Assembly (NCBI GenBank): GCA_025774735.1
Contig: JALGZU010000093.1
Span: 1 to 23,092, forward strand
Length of the DNA stretch: 23,092 bases
Direction: 5' to 3'
DNA from: a candidate division LCP-89 bacterium
GTDB lineage: Bacteria > Electryoneota > B3-LCP
In this document: positions 1 through 7,738 of the stretch, piece after piece
How the letters are laid out: every line of letters starts with the position of its first letter
How positions within the stretch are numbered: the stretch's first letter is position 1
Translations under genes and position numbers: made by a program
The notes under the pieces: generated by a model
What the model was told of the DNA's origin: nothing
What the model saw: the letters and a program-made list of their open reading frames with translations, nothing else
Database searches by the model: none

Positions 1-594
1 CGGTGAACGCCGATTTCAGCCTTCAGGTAGCCGTAAGCGTGGTCACCGTTCACCTCGTACGTTGCCGATTTGATACCCGCCAGTTCGCCCGGCTGCAGAT
101 CGATCTCGCTGGCTTTGTAGTGATGGTCTTCGATCCAGCGAAGGTACATGCGCAGCAACATGCCCGCCCAGTCCATCGATTCCGTACCTCCGGCACCGGG
201 GTGGATGACAATCAGTGCGTTCCGGTGATCGTCCTCACCATCCAGCATGTTGCGAAATTCGAGGTCCTCCAGGTCGCGCCCGATCTTCTCGAGCAACTCC
301 TCAGCCTCCTTCAAGGTGGCTTCATCGCCCTCTTCCTGAGCCAGTTCGATCAGGGTCCGGGAGTCTTCCAGAGCCTGGCGGATTTCATCCCAGGTGTCTG
401 TCCAGATTTTTAGCTGGTTGATCTCCTGAAGAGTCCGCTTGGCAGCATCGCCGTCCTCCCAAAAGCCCGGATCGACGGACTTCTTTTCGAGATTGGCGAT
501 GGCTGCTTCTTTCTTATCGAGGTCAAAGGTAACCCCGGAGATCGTCCAGACGGGTCTTCAGATTAGCTTCTATTTCCTTTAATTCGTCGTACAT
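1..594 (-). CDS. prfB: Peptide chain release factor 2 (RF2), N-terminal part, with programmed +1 frameshift
   Basis: RF2 ends translation at UGA and UAA codons. The gene starts at ATG 594 after an AGAGGG ribosome site and runs off the left edge, so about 198 of the family's usual ~365 codons are visible. Frame 1 gives only 23 codons and then meets TGA at 525-523. Shifting +1 at CTTTGAC (528-522) restores a long RF2 frame. That frame has the SVDPGFWED motif near the start, HPGAGGTESMDW, the LLRMYLRWIE helix and, at the very edge, AEIGVHR. The SPF stop-codon-reading motif and the GGQ catalytic loop should lie just outside. The shift site, CTCCGGGGTTACCTTTGAC, keeps a purine-rich Shine-Dalgarno-like block before the slippery CTT, as in other prfB genes. 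Rubrerythrin ends 8 bases upstream, so the two are probably co-transcribed. An automatic caller will miss or mis-start this gene. Confidence 0.95.
522..540 (-). promoter_or_regulatory. prfB programmed +1 frameshift site
   Basis: The string CTC CGG GGT TAC CTT TGA C is codons 19 to 24 of prfB plus one base. The stop TGA is codon 24. Skipping its T gives CTT then GAC and continues into LDKKEAAIANLEKK. It matches the known RF2 autoregulatory site (Shine-Dalgarno-like block, CUU, UGA, C): low RF2 slows UGA reading and favours the shift. What is seen is the site and the frame change; the autoregulation is known from the family. Confidence 0.93.
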
Positions 595-602
595 GACACC
601 CT

Positions 603-1178
603 CTAGTAATTCTCGGCCAACAGTTCGAAATGAGCCTTCGGATGGGCGCAGGCCGGACACATCTCGGGTGGACTGGTGCCTTCATGGGTATATCCACAGT
701 TCCGGCAGACCCAGGTAACCGGTTCGCTTCGGCTGAAAACCTGCCCCTTGTCGATGTTCGCAGCCAGGGCCAGGTAACGCCGTTCATGTCGCGCTTCAGC
801 CACAGCAACCGCGCGGAAAACGGCTGCGATTTCGTTAAATCCCTCTTTTTCCGCCGTGGCAGCGAACTCGGGATACATCTTGGTATGTTCGTGGTTTTCC
901 CCGGCGGCTGCGGCCTTCAGGTTATCTACGGTATCCCCGATGACTCCTGCCGGGAATGCGGCCGTAATTTCAACATCACCTCCCTCCAGGAATTTGAACA
1001 ACCGTTTGGCGTGTTCTTTTTCCTGATTGGCGGTTTCCTCGAAGATGGCGGAAATCTGCACGTAACCGTCTTTCTTGGCTTTGGAGGCAAAGTAGGTATA
1101 GCGGTTCCTCGCCTGCGATTCGCCGGCGAAAGCTTTAAGAAGGTTTTGTTCTGTTTGAGTGTCCCTCAAACTGTTCAT
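603..1178 (-). CDS. rbr: Rubrerythrin
   Basis: This 191-residue non-haem iron protein reduces hydrogen peroxide in the cytoplasm of anaerobes and microaerophiles, with electrons from rubredoxin or NAD(P)H systems. Residues 1-140 form the ferritin-like four-helix domain with diiron ligands in the expected places: E20 ([10 protein letters not shown]), E53/H56 (ANQEKEH), E94/E97 (GENHEH) and E128/H131 (AEARHERRY). Residues 155-185 are a rubredoxin-type FeS4 domain, CRNCG at C158/C161 and CPACAHP at C174/C177. Length and domain order are those of classic rubrerythrin. The start ATG follows GAGGG at 1190-1186. It sits 75 bases after the glycosyltransferase gene and 8 bases before prfB. It suggests a lifestyle with little oxygen but some peroxide stress. 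Confidence 0.96.
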   Translation of the reverse strand: MNSLRDTQTEQNLLKAFAGESQARNRYTYFASKAKKDGYVQISAIFEETANQEKEHAKRLFKFLEGGDVEITAAFPAGVIGDTVDNLKAAAAGENHEHTKMYPEFAATAEKEGFNEIAAVFRAVAVAEARHERRYLALAANIDKGQVFSRSEPVTWVCRNCGYTHEGTSPPEMCPACAHPKAHFELLAENY

Positions 1179-1192
1179 ATTGTTTCCCTCTT

Positions 1193-1221
1193 ATTTTTAT
1201 TTATTAAGTATTTGCTGTCAA
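1193..1221 (-). promoter_or_regulatory. Possible promoter for rbr-prfB
   Basis: On the minus strand TTGACA (1221-1216) is followed after 16-17 bases by TAAAAAT (1199-1193), in an AT-rich gap between the glycosyltransferase and rubrerythrin. The -10 is poor and so close to the ribosome site (1190-1186) that the leader would be nearly absent. The genes could instead be read through from the operon upstream. Confidence 0.35.
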
Positions 1222-1253
1222 TTCAAACATTATTAACGGTCGTTGTGACAGGA

Positions 1254-2903
1254 TTAGCCGGGTTCGTTCCTTTCCAAACTTTTCTCGTGCCTCCACTTCT
1301 TTCCCATTGTATTGACCTTGTCCCAGTCGATATGCTCTGAATCCATATGCATGTGAAAGACGAACTCTCCTGTGACCACCTTCCAGTAATCCACCGCCAG
1401 ATAAGGATCGATTTCCAGGTCCGTCACGCCGTACAACTGAGCGATGACGTCCGGTTTCTGTTCTGTTATAGAGTATCCGTAATCCCACTTCATGTGCCCG
1501 GGATAGAAGGCGGTGTATTTTTCAGGCCCATCAGGAACTTTAGCCTCCATTCGGGCTATTTTCGCGTCGTTCTTTCCGAGAATGTCGACGCCCGCCCGTT
1601 CGGAAAAGTAGGGAATGGCGCCTGCCCAGACCACGGCGATTTTCGCCTCGGAATCGGTGAGGGATTTTAACAGGAGCCCCTGTTCGACCATCTGTCTGTT
1701 ATTGTTTACGGCCAGGGGAGGTTCGATCAGAAGCCACTCTTCCAGGGTACCATAAGGGCTGTAAACCAGATTTAGTTTCAGCAGTGCAATAAGTAATACG
1801 ATTATGCTGAACGACCGTACCCAGATCCGAGTGGCCGATCCCGAGCCTTGAAGTTTTCCCAACAACCAGCTCTCCGCTTGCAGGGTCGAACCGCAGAACA
1901 GGATGAAGAATAGGGGCATGGCCATGGTGATGTAACGGTTGCTGCACCCCCAGTATTCCCAGGCGTCCCCGCCGACGTATATGCTGTAGCCGATCGCAGC
2001 CATAAACAGGCTTATCAACAGTAGTATCTGTTTATCCCTCCGCCAAAACAGCAGCATAAAAGGCAGCAGGAAAAGCGGCAGGCTCACATGCCAGATAAAA
2101 TCCCAGGTGACTGCCAGCCCCCGCGTCCAGCGTAGAAGCAATGGGTAGCCGGTCATCTTCAGATAATAGGTATTGGGCAAAGCGTCTCCGAAATACCAGA
2201 GCCGAAATAGGGTCTGTAGCCCCAGGAACACGACCAGAATTCCAACTCCCCATCGAAGGTGTCGTCGGCAGTTGCGTTTGTCCACAAGCGCCAGAAAGAT
2301 GGTGATGGTGAGCGCGGGAACGGCCATATCGATGCGGACCAGTGTACTGACGCCCAGGAGAATGTAAAGACCCAGGGACGGTTTACCCTCTCTTAGACAG
2401 CGTAAAGCTATCACGACGGCCAGGCCTAGAATCAAGGTCAGCAGGCCTACCTCCATGCCCTGGAGGGTCCAGTTGTTCAGGGGCAGATAAAAGGCGGTCA
2501 GAACCACTGCCGATAAGGAGACCAGGGAATTTTTGTCAAAGATCAGGTCGGCAATCCGTTTCACCACGAACAGGTTCACCAGTAGAATCAGCGCCCCGAG
2601 GCTTTGAATCATAAGGCTGATCTTGGATGCTGGTGCCGGGATGAGATGGAAAAACGCCATAATGAGCACCCAGAGAGGATTCGTAAAACCCTCTATCGGC
2701 TCTACACTGGGATGCCATACCAAACCGCTGCCTTCCGCCAGATTCTTGGCGTACTGCATCGATATCATGGCGTCATCAAAGAGCGAAAAATAGCGTTCGT
2801 CCGCGATGACGAAGCTGGTCCTGAGAATAAACAGGGTGACGTATACGCCGAACAAGACAATAATTATAGCGAAAACGGCCTGACGATTCAGGAGTTTTTT
2901 CAT
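1254..2903 (-). CDS. GT-C family membrane glycosyltransferase (AftB-like)
   Basis: A 549-residue polytopic membrane protein. After a first membrane helix (residues ~10-30) comes a long outer loop with FDDAMISMQYAKNLAEGSGL and EGFTNPLWVL. This Asp-Asp plus EGFTNPLW arrangement is characteristic of GT-C enzymes that resemble the mycobacterial arabinofuranosyltransferase AftB. About ten more hydrophobic segments follow to residue ~380, then a soluble domain of ~160 residues on the outer face. Such enzymes move a sugar from a polyprenyl-phosphate donor to an envelope glycan. The actual donor and acceptor cannot be read from the sequence. It follows the SpoIID-domain gene by 82 bases with no visible terminator, so it is likely the tail of the same operon. 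The ribosome site is weak (ACCCCCTG ATG). Confidence 0.8.
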   Translation of the reverse strand: MKKLLNRQAVFAIIIVLFGVYVTLFILRTSFVIADERYFSLFDDAMISMQYAKNLAEGSGLVWHPSVEPIEGFTNPLWVLIMAFFHLIPAPASKISLMIQSLGALILLVNLFVVKRIADLIFDKNSLVSLSAVVLTAFYLPLNNWTLQGMEVGLLTLILGLAVVIALRCLREGKPSLGLYILLGVSTLVRIDMAVPALTITIFLALVDKRNCRRHLRWGVGILVVFLGLQTLFRLWYFGDALPNTYYLKMTGYPLLLRWTRGLAVTWDFIWHVSLPLFLLPFMLLFWRRDKQILLLISLFMAAIGYSIYVGGDAWEYWGCSNRYITMAMPLFFILFCGSTLQAESWLLGKLQGSGSATRIWVRSFSIIVLLIALLKLNLVYSPYGTLEEWLLIEPPLAVNNNRQMVEQGLLLKSLTDSEAKIAVVWAGAIPYFSERAGVDILGKNDAKIARMEAKVPDGPEKYTAFYPGHMKWDYGYSITEQKPDVIAQLYGVTDLEIDPYLAVDYWKVVTGEFVFHMHMDSEHIDWDKVNTMGKKWRHEKSLERNEPG

Positions 2904-2985
2904 CAGGGGGTCATTCCAGGTTCGTGCCGATCTCTCTGGTACAGCTAAGGTAGTCTCTGGGCGGATGCAGTTGCGATGATGTGGA

Positions 2986-4737
2986 TCACTGTTCCTTGGA
3001 GCCGTAAACGTTCCGGATTTCGCTCCCAGTGTAATAATGCGACAGGATGTCGCGATATTTGAACTTATCCAGGGCCATCACGGCTGCGCCGATCTGGCAC
3101 ATACCCACGCCATGCCCCCAGCCGGCGCCGCGGAACGTGAACGCTAGGGGAGTGCCGATCTCGCCCATCTCAATGTCGATCACGAAGCACCCGCTACGCA
3201 GATAGGTGGGTGACAAGGCCCGCCGGATGTTCAGTTCCTTTTTGATGCGGAGATTTTTGCGGCTTCCCAGAACCTCGATCTCGATCAACCGGCCTGAAAC
3301 ACCCCGCTGCAGGAGAATAATGTCATAGAGCGTTCCGATGTCCTCTCCGGTGCGGTTTTTGATGATCTCCTCGAGCTGCTTGCGCGAATAGCTGACCTCC
3401 CAGCGGAAATACTTCTTACTGTAGGCAAGAATTTTGGGCAGGTTATCCCGGGACAGGCTGCAGAAAACATTTGGTCGGTCGGCGATCCATTTGCGTACGT
3501 CTTTCTCTTTTGAGAGGTTCAATTTGGGGAGGTCTTTCTTGTCGGTATCGGTATCGTAAATACCCTGCAGATAGGGCTCTTCCGGAGGATTCCAGACATT
3601 TTGCTTGTGTTCGGTGTGACCACCGCATACAGCAGAGTAAACGGCATCACAGATGCGGTCCTCGTAGTAGAGGATTTCACCGCGCGAGGAGGCGACCGCT
3701 TCGTTCGTGCTCTCTGCTTCGTTCGTAGTGCCAGAATACACCTGGCAGTGGACGTTTGCGCAGAAATCGAAGGGATCGTTCGTATGCTTGGTACCGAGCT
3801 TGGCCAAAACCTCACTTCTCGCAGCGACTGCTTGCGATTTCAACGCTTCCAGGGGATATCCCGAAGGCATCTCGGCCGGGACGACCCCCTTCAGATACTG
3901 ATCGATAGGGATTTCAGAGATGGCGCAGAGCTGTGCATCATTTCCTACGCGAACTTCGACGATGCCCTTATAGGTGCGGTCCGCCATGGATTCCCAATTG
4001 AATCCCGATCCCACCTTAACCCCGTAAAGTGTGGTCGTGGTCGCATCGGACGCGGGGACAATCCGAAAGCCGTCTTCGATCATCGAGGAATAGTCGTATT
4101 CGGCGTCGTAAACCTCGATCTTGCCTGTTGGTTCCTTCACCTTTTCGCGAATGACGCGCGGGGCGTACTCTTCGATGAACTTCTGCATCAACTTCTTCGC
4201 TTCAGCTTCGGTTTCGAAGGCTCCGGCCAGGATGCGGTATTTGGTGTTCTCGTTGATCATTTGACCGGCGATCACGAGCTGTCCGCCGAGGCGCTGCATG
4301 CGGACTTGGGGATGAAAACGCCTCAGCCGCTCCACGAGTTCGGCTGCTTCCGCTTCTTCGCGACATGCGGTCACCAGAACGCTGTAAATGAAGGTAGCTC
4401 CATGGACTTCTTCCAACAGAGACCGCCATTTGAGGTGCGATGTCACCGAGCTGAATATCGGTTCGCCATTTAAATCCGTCAAGTTGAATTCACCGGATAC
4501 GCGGAAGTCCAACTTCTCATACCCCTCCATAAACCCGATCCTCAGGATGGGTTGGGAAGGGTACTGTTTCAGAACGGTCTTGGGGATGGTTTCTTCCAAG
4601 TTATCCATCGAATTGTCTTGCATGAAGTCAGGTTTTTTGTCGGACATGGATGCCTCGCGCTTGATTGAGACACTGCAACTGCCTAACGCCAGAGATAGGG
4701 CGACTAATAGTGCTGCTTTTGTTCGGATACCGGACAT
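2986..4737 (-). CDS. SpoIID/LytB-domain lipoprotein with SPOR-like repeats
   Basis: A 583-residue exported protein. The N-terminus is a lipoprotein signal with lipobox L18-G-S-C21, so it should be tethered to a membrane. Residues ~115-215 hold two stretches that look like SPOR peptidoglycan-binding modules (YSVLVTACREEAEAAELVERL and YRILAGAFETEAEAKKLMQKF). The SpoIID domain follows: PIDQYLKGVVPAEMPSGYP with the expected catalytic Glu, then LKSQAVAARS, SAVCGGHTE and, near the end, GAGWGHGVGMCQIGA. SpoIID-family proteins are lytic transglycosylases or amidase enhancers that act on denuded peptidoglycan. Outside sporulating Firmicutes they are common in diderms and have no link to spores. It lies 31 bases after the aspartokinase gene, so cell-wall remodelling is joined to precursor synthesis. 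The SPOR assignment is the weaker part. Confidence 0.85.
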   Translation of the reverse strand: MSGIRTKAALLVALSLALGSCSVSIKREASMSDKKPDFMQDNSMDNLEETIPKTVLKQYPSQPILRIGFMEGYEKLDFRVSGEFNLTDLNGEPIFSSVTSHLKWRSLLEEVHGATFIYSVLVTACREEAEAAELVERLRRFHPQVRMQRLGGQLVIAGQMINENTKYRILAGAFETEAEAKKLMQKFIEEYAPRVIREKVKEPTGKIEVYDAEYDYSSMIEDGFRIVPASDATTTTLYGVKVGSGFNWESMADRTYKGIVEVRVGNDAQLCAISEIPIDQYLKGVVPAEMPSGYPLEALKSQAVAARSEVLAKLGTKHTNDPFDFCANVHCQVYSGTTNEAESTNEAVASSRGEILYYEDRICDAVYSAVCGGHTEHKQNVWNPPEEPYLQGIYDTDTDKKDLPKLNLSKEKDVRKWIADRPNVFCSLSRDNLPKILAYSKKYFRWEVSYSRKQLEEIIKNRTGEDIGTLYDIILLQRGVSGRLIEIEVLGSRKNLRIKKELNIRRALSPTYLRSGCFVIDIEMGEIGTPLAFTFRGAGWGHGVGMCQIGAAVMALDKFKYRDILSHYYTGSEIRNVYGSKEQ

Positions 4738-4768
4738 TCAGAAGCGGCTCGAAGTGAATTATGCCGGA

Positions 4769-5992
4769 TTACACTGTAGAGATTCCAGCAGGTGAATTAT
4801 CTTGGCGTGCAGATTCGATTAGACAATGATGCAGGTGTGATAACAGGTTGTTGACGATTTTATCGGGAACGCAGAAGGAGACTCGGCCCGGACTGCAGCA
4901 GTACCATCGGGGAACCACGTGTTTCTCCTCAACCAGAGACAGTAAGCGGGCGAAGTGCTTGCCGCCCGGTTCCAGACCGGATCCGATTACGGAAATCCGG
5001 GCGTAGTTTCTTCGGTAGATGTGGGCTCTCTTTCCCCAATCCGATGCTTCCAGGAGGTGGGTGACGATTCCACCCGGAGCAGTTACTTTTTTGTCCAGTA
5101 AAAACAGCGGTCTGGTGGATTCACTGTGCAACCCCTGTATGACCACACCGTCTGCGTGGAGGTCTGTTAAAGCCGCTGCCAGATCGGATTGTTTGCCCAA
5201 TCGTACAGGCGTCAGGTTGCGGCTGGATACCAACCCGCTAACACCACCGCGGCTGAAATCTCCTTCGGTAACAATGGTGCCGACAGCGCCGGTTACCGAA
5301 CTGCCCACCGCCACGGGAATGCCGTGCTGGCGCGCCAGCGAAACCGCATCTGCTGCCACCACCTTCGAACCGGTGGCAGAAAAATCCAACATTTGATCAT
5401 AGTCCACCTGCCCGATGACGTGGGCTTCGGAAACCTCCTGAGGATCCGCCGTAAAGACGCCTTCGACGTCCTTCATGATACGGCATTGAGACGCTCCCAG
5501 AGCAGCCGCCAGGGCGACCGCCGTCGTATCCGAGCCGCCCCGTCCCAGGGTGGTGATCTCTTTTTCCACTGAGACTCCCTGGAAACCCGCTATGATCGGA
5601 ATCTGGTCCCGCTCCAGAACCTGGCGTATGCGGTCGCAGCGGACCTCCACAATTTTCGCCTGAGTGTGGTTCGTGTCGGTGATAATGCCCACCTGTGATC
5701 CGGTCAGGGATACCGCCTCGTAGGGTCCTTCTGCGTTGATCGCCATGGCTAACAGAGCGATGGAGATGCGCTCGCCCACCGAGAGAAGCATATCCAGCTC
5801 CCTGGCACCCGGCCGCGGGGTGATTTGATTGGCCATCATCATAAATTGGTCAGTCGTCTCACCCATGGCAGATACCACCACTACCGGATCTTCTCCGGAA
5901 GCTTTGCAGCGCACCACCTGGCGGGCTACCCCTTGAAGGTCATCGGTGGTGGCGATAGAACTGCCACCGTATTTCAGAACGACGATTGACAG
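4769..5992 (-). CDS. lysC: Aspartate kinase (aspartokinase), probable CTG start
   Basis: Phosphorylates aspartate, the first step to lysine/diaminopimelate, threonine and methionine. Kinase motifs are present: VVLKYGGSS at the N-terminus, VVVSAMGETTD, LGRGGSDTTA and FTADP. The C-terminal part is regulatory, with a weak first and clearer second ACT domain (ARISVIGSGLEPGGKHFARLLSLVEEK). The start needs care. The first in-frame start is GTG at 6016, with no ribosome site. AAGAGG at 6004-5999 lies six bases before CTG 5992, and starting there gives MSIVVLKYGGSS, the normal family N-terminus (407 residues rather than 415). The family motif GAKVxHPRAVE is changed here to GSKVVAADAVS. The gene follows dapB by 47 bases (23 with the GTG start). 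Confidence 0.88.
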   Translation of the reverse strand: MSIVVLKYGGSSIATTDDLQGVARQVVRCKASGEDPVVVVSAMGETTDQFMMMANQITPRPGARELDMLLSVGERISIALLAMAINAEGPYEAVSLTGSQVGIITDTNHTQAKIVEVRCDRIRQVLERDQIPIIAGFQGVSVEKEITTLGRGGSDTTAVALAAALGASQCRIMKDVEGVFTADPQEVSEAHVIGQVDYDQMLDFSATGSKVVAADAVSLARQHGIPVAVGSSVTGAVGTIVTEGDFSRGGVSGLVSSRNLTPVRLGKQSDLAAALTDLHADGVVIQGLHSESTRPLFLLDKKVTAPGGIVTHLLEASDWGKRAHIYRRNYARISVIGSGLEPGGKHFARLLSLVEEKHVVPRWYCCSPGRVSFCVPDKIVNNLLSHLHHCLIESARQDNSPAGISTV

Positions 5993-5998
5993 AAGAAA

Positions 5999-6004
5999 CC
6001 TCTT
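5999..6004 (-). promoter_or_regulatory. Ribosome binding site favouring the CTG start of lysC
   Basis: AAGAGG on the minus strand, followed by TTTCTT and CTG (5992-5990). There is no other ATG, GTG or TTG in frame at a usable distance, and the upstream GTG 6016 has no purine-rich block before it. Confidence 0.55.
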
Positions 6005-6039
6005 TACTAAGCTCACATATCGCAGAGTGGGACATGGGC

Positions 6040-6801
6040 CTAAATGCCCAGCACTTTACGCATATCGTAGAAACCCGGCTGTTGTTGTACAATGAAATTT
6101 ATCGCCGCAAAAACGCCTCGCGTAAACGCTTTGCGCGACGTAGCCTGATGCTTCAGCTCAAGCCGTTCGCCAATCCCGGTAAAGTACACGCTGTGCTCAC
6201 CGGTCACGTCTCCGCCGCGTAGTGAATGATGGGTCACCTTCGCTTCAGAATCCACCAGATGAAGATGTTGTTCGATCATCAGCGCCGTTCCGGAAGGAGC
6301 ATCACTCTTGGTACGGTGGTGCATCTCCACAATGTCCACGTCGAATCCACCGCCGACCAGTTCTTGAACCTGCTGCGCCAACGCAACCAGGATATTGATA
6401 CCCAGGGACATGTTGGCTGAGTATAGCAGGGGGATCTCCCCGGCAATTTCCTCCATACTGCCCCGGTGCTCCGGCGTGAATCCTGTGGATCCGACCACCG
6501 CCTTAATCTTCTGTTCCGCCGCCTTCTCGAGGTGCGGTAGCACGGAATCTGGGGGAGTGGAAAAATCGACCAGAACGTCACACCCTTCGAGGAAAGTATC
6601 GACAGTGTCAGGTTCAATAATGGTTTCGCCGATTTTGGCTCCCAGAAGCCGATGGGCCGGTACTTCGTATGCACGATGGATGGAGACGTCGGGGAAAAGA
6701 ACCGATTCCGCCAGAATCTCTCTGCCCATCCGGCCGGCGACGCCGCACAGCCCAACCTTGATGGTATCCTGGTTCGTTGCTTTACGAGGAGATGAGTCCA
6801 T
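6040..6801 (-). CDS. dapB: 4-hydroxy-tetrahydrodipicolinate reductase
   Basis: Second committed step of lysine/meso-diaminopimelate synthesis: NAD(P)H-dependent reduction of the DapA product. The N-terminal nucleotide-binding motif is VGLCGVAGRMGRE. Next come VDFSTP and GSTGF, then the catalytic and substrate-binding region EMHHRTKSDAPSGTA with the His-His pair and Lys, and the C-terminal F(T)RGVFAAINFI element. Translation from ATG 6801 gives 253 residues, close to the family length (~270). The frame stays open upstream to ATG 6843, but that extension (MRQIRRCSHRNLK) is unlike the family and lies deep inside dapA. ATG 6801 has AGGAA 11 bases upstream. dapB starts inside dapA (20-base overlap), so the two are translationally coupled. 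Confidence 0.96.
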   Translation of the reverse strand: MDSSPRKATNQDTIKVGLCGVAGRMGREILAESVLFPDVSIHRAYEVPAHRLLGAKIGETIIEPDTVDTFLEGCDVLVDFSTPPDSVLPHLEKAAEQKIKAVVGSTGFTPEHRGSMEEIAGEIPLLYSANMSLGINILVALAQQVQELVGGGFDVDIVEMHHRTKSDAPSGTALMIEQHLHLVDSEAKVTHHSLRGGDVTGEHSVYFTGIGERLELKHQATSRKAFTRGVFAAINFIVQQQPGFYDMRKVLGI

Positions 6802-7672
6802 GATCTTTAAGTTCCTGTGAGAGCACCTTCTTATTTGCCTCACTCATCGTTACCAGCGGGAGCCTCACGCCCCCGACCTGGTAGCCCATGTGACGTAGCG
6901 CTTCCTTAACGGCAATGGGATTCGTCTCTATGAACAGTGCCTGAAGTAAAGACCACAATTGCAGGTGCACTTGGGTAGCCTGGTCGATCTGTCCTGAGAA
7001 GAAGGCTGTCATCACAGCTTTCAACTCAGAGGGAACCACGTTTGCGGCTGCTGAAATGGCGCCCTTGCCGCCGCATGCAAGCGTCGGGAGTATCAGGGAA
7101 TCGTCGCCGGCGAGGATGGTGATGCGGTCGCCGCAACGGAGAGCCATCTCCGATATCTGATCGAAATTACCTGAGGCTTCTTTGATGGCCACGATGTTCT
7201 CATGTCCGCAAAGTCGCTCCAACGTCACCGGCAACAGATTGACAGACGTGCGTCCCGGGATGTTGTAGAGCACCAGCGGCAAGGGGGAGGCATCCGCCAC
7301 GGTCATGAAATGCCGGTAAAGTCCTTCTTGCGTGGGTTTGTTGTAATAGGGACAGATTACAAGAGCACCACTGGCGCCGAGATCTGCCGCTCGAGCGGTC
7401 CGTTCCAGAGTCGCCTTTGTATCGTTCGTCCCTGTACCTGCGATAACGGGTATCCGGCCATTGACCGCCTCGACGCAGGTGGTGATGATCTGATCCCGCT
7501 CGGCTGGCAATAACGTTGGGACTTCTCCCGTCGTCCCCAGAGGGACGATGCCGTCGATCCCTTTTCCCATCAGGTCGACGCACAGGCGCCGCAAAACCCC
7601 GGTATCGATCCCCTCTTCGGAAAAGGGTGTGACCAGGGCGGGATAAAGCCCCTCAATCGTGATGGTTTCCAT
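6782..7672 (-). CDS. dapA: 4-hydroxy-tetrahydrodipicolinate synthase
   Basis: Condenses pyruvate with aspartate semialdehyde, the entry to the lysine and diaminopimelate branch. The 296-residue (beta/alpha)8 protein shows all marks of the family: GLYPALVTPF at the N-terminus, PLGTTGE with the Thr pair of the proton relay, CPYYNKPTQEG with the Tyr, VLYNIPGRTS, and the Schiff-base lysine in VAIKEASGNFDQ. Length matches E. coli DapA (292). The last seven codons overlap dapB. It lies 66 bases after the glcD-like gene. No lysine riboswitch fits in that short gap. The ribosome site before ATG 7672 is poor. Confidence 0.97.
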   Translation of the reverse strand: METITIEGLYPALVTPFSEEGIDTGVLRRLCVDLMGKGIDGIVPLGTTGEVPTLLPAERDQIITTCVEAVNGRIPVIAGTGTNDTKATLERTARAADLGASGALVICPYYNKPTQEGLYRHFMTVADASPLPLVLYNIPGRTSVNLLPVTLERLCGHENIVAIKEASGNFDQISEMALRCGDRITILAGDDSLILPTLACGGKGAISAAANVVPSELKAVMTAFFSGQIDQATQVHLQLWSLLQALFIETNPIAVKEALRHMGYQVGGVRLPLVTMSEANKKVLSQELKDHGLISS

Positions 7673-7694
7673 ATTTTAGAGCTTAAGTTTTTCT

Positions 7695-7720
7695 CCGGCT
7701 CAGCGATGATGATCAGCCGG
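7695..7720 (-). other. Small hairpin in the glcD-dapA gap
   Basis: CCGGCT and AGCCGG can pair with a 14-base loop in the 66-base gap between the two genes. There is no T-run after it on the minus strand, so it is not an obvious terminator. It could be an mRNA processing or stability element. Confidence 0.3.
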
Positions 7721-7738
7721 ATTAGTCAAATTGAATCC

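Noticed and set aside
630..1340. Long plus-strand frame opposite rubrerythrin (236 codons)
   Set aside because: It is the antisense shadow of rubrerythrin, whose iron-ligand motifs are clear, and it has no ribosome site or recognisable domain.
2986..4737. Evidence of sporulation from the SpoIID domain
   Set aside because: SpoIID/LytB domains are widespread in non-sporulating diderms, and no other sporulation gene is present.
7673..7738. Lysine riboswitch before dapA
   Set aside because: The gap is only 66 bases and lacks room for the ~170-base aptamer; the leader before glcD is about 40 bases.
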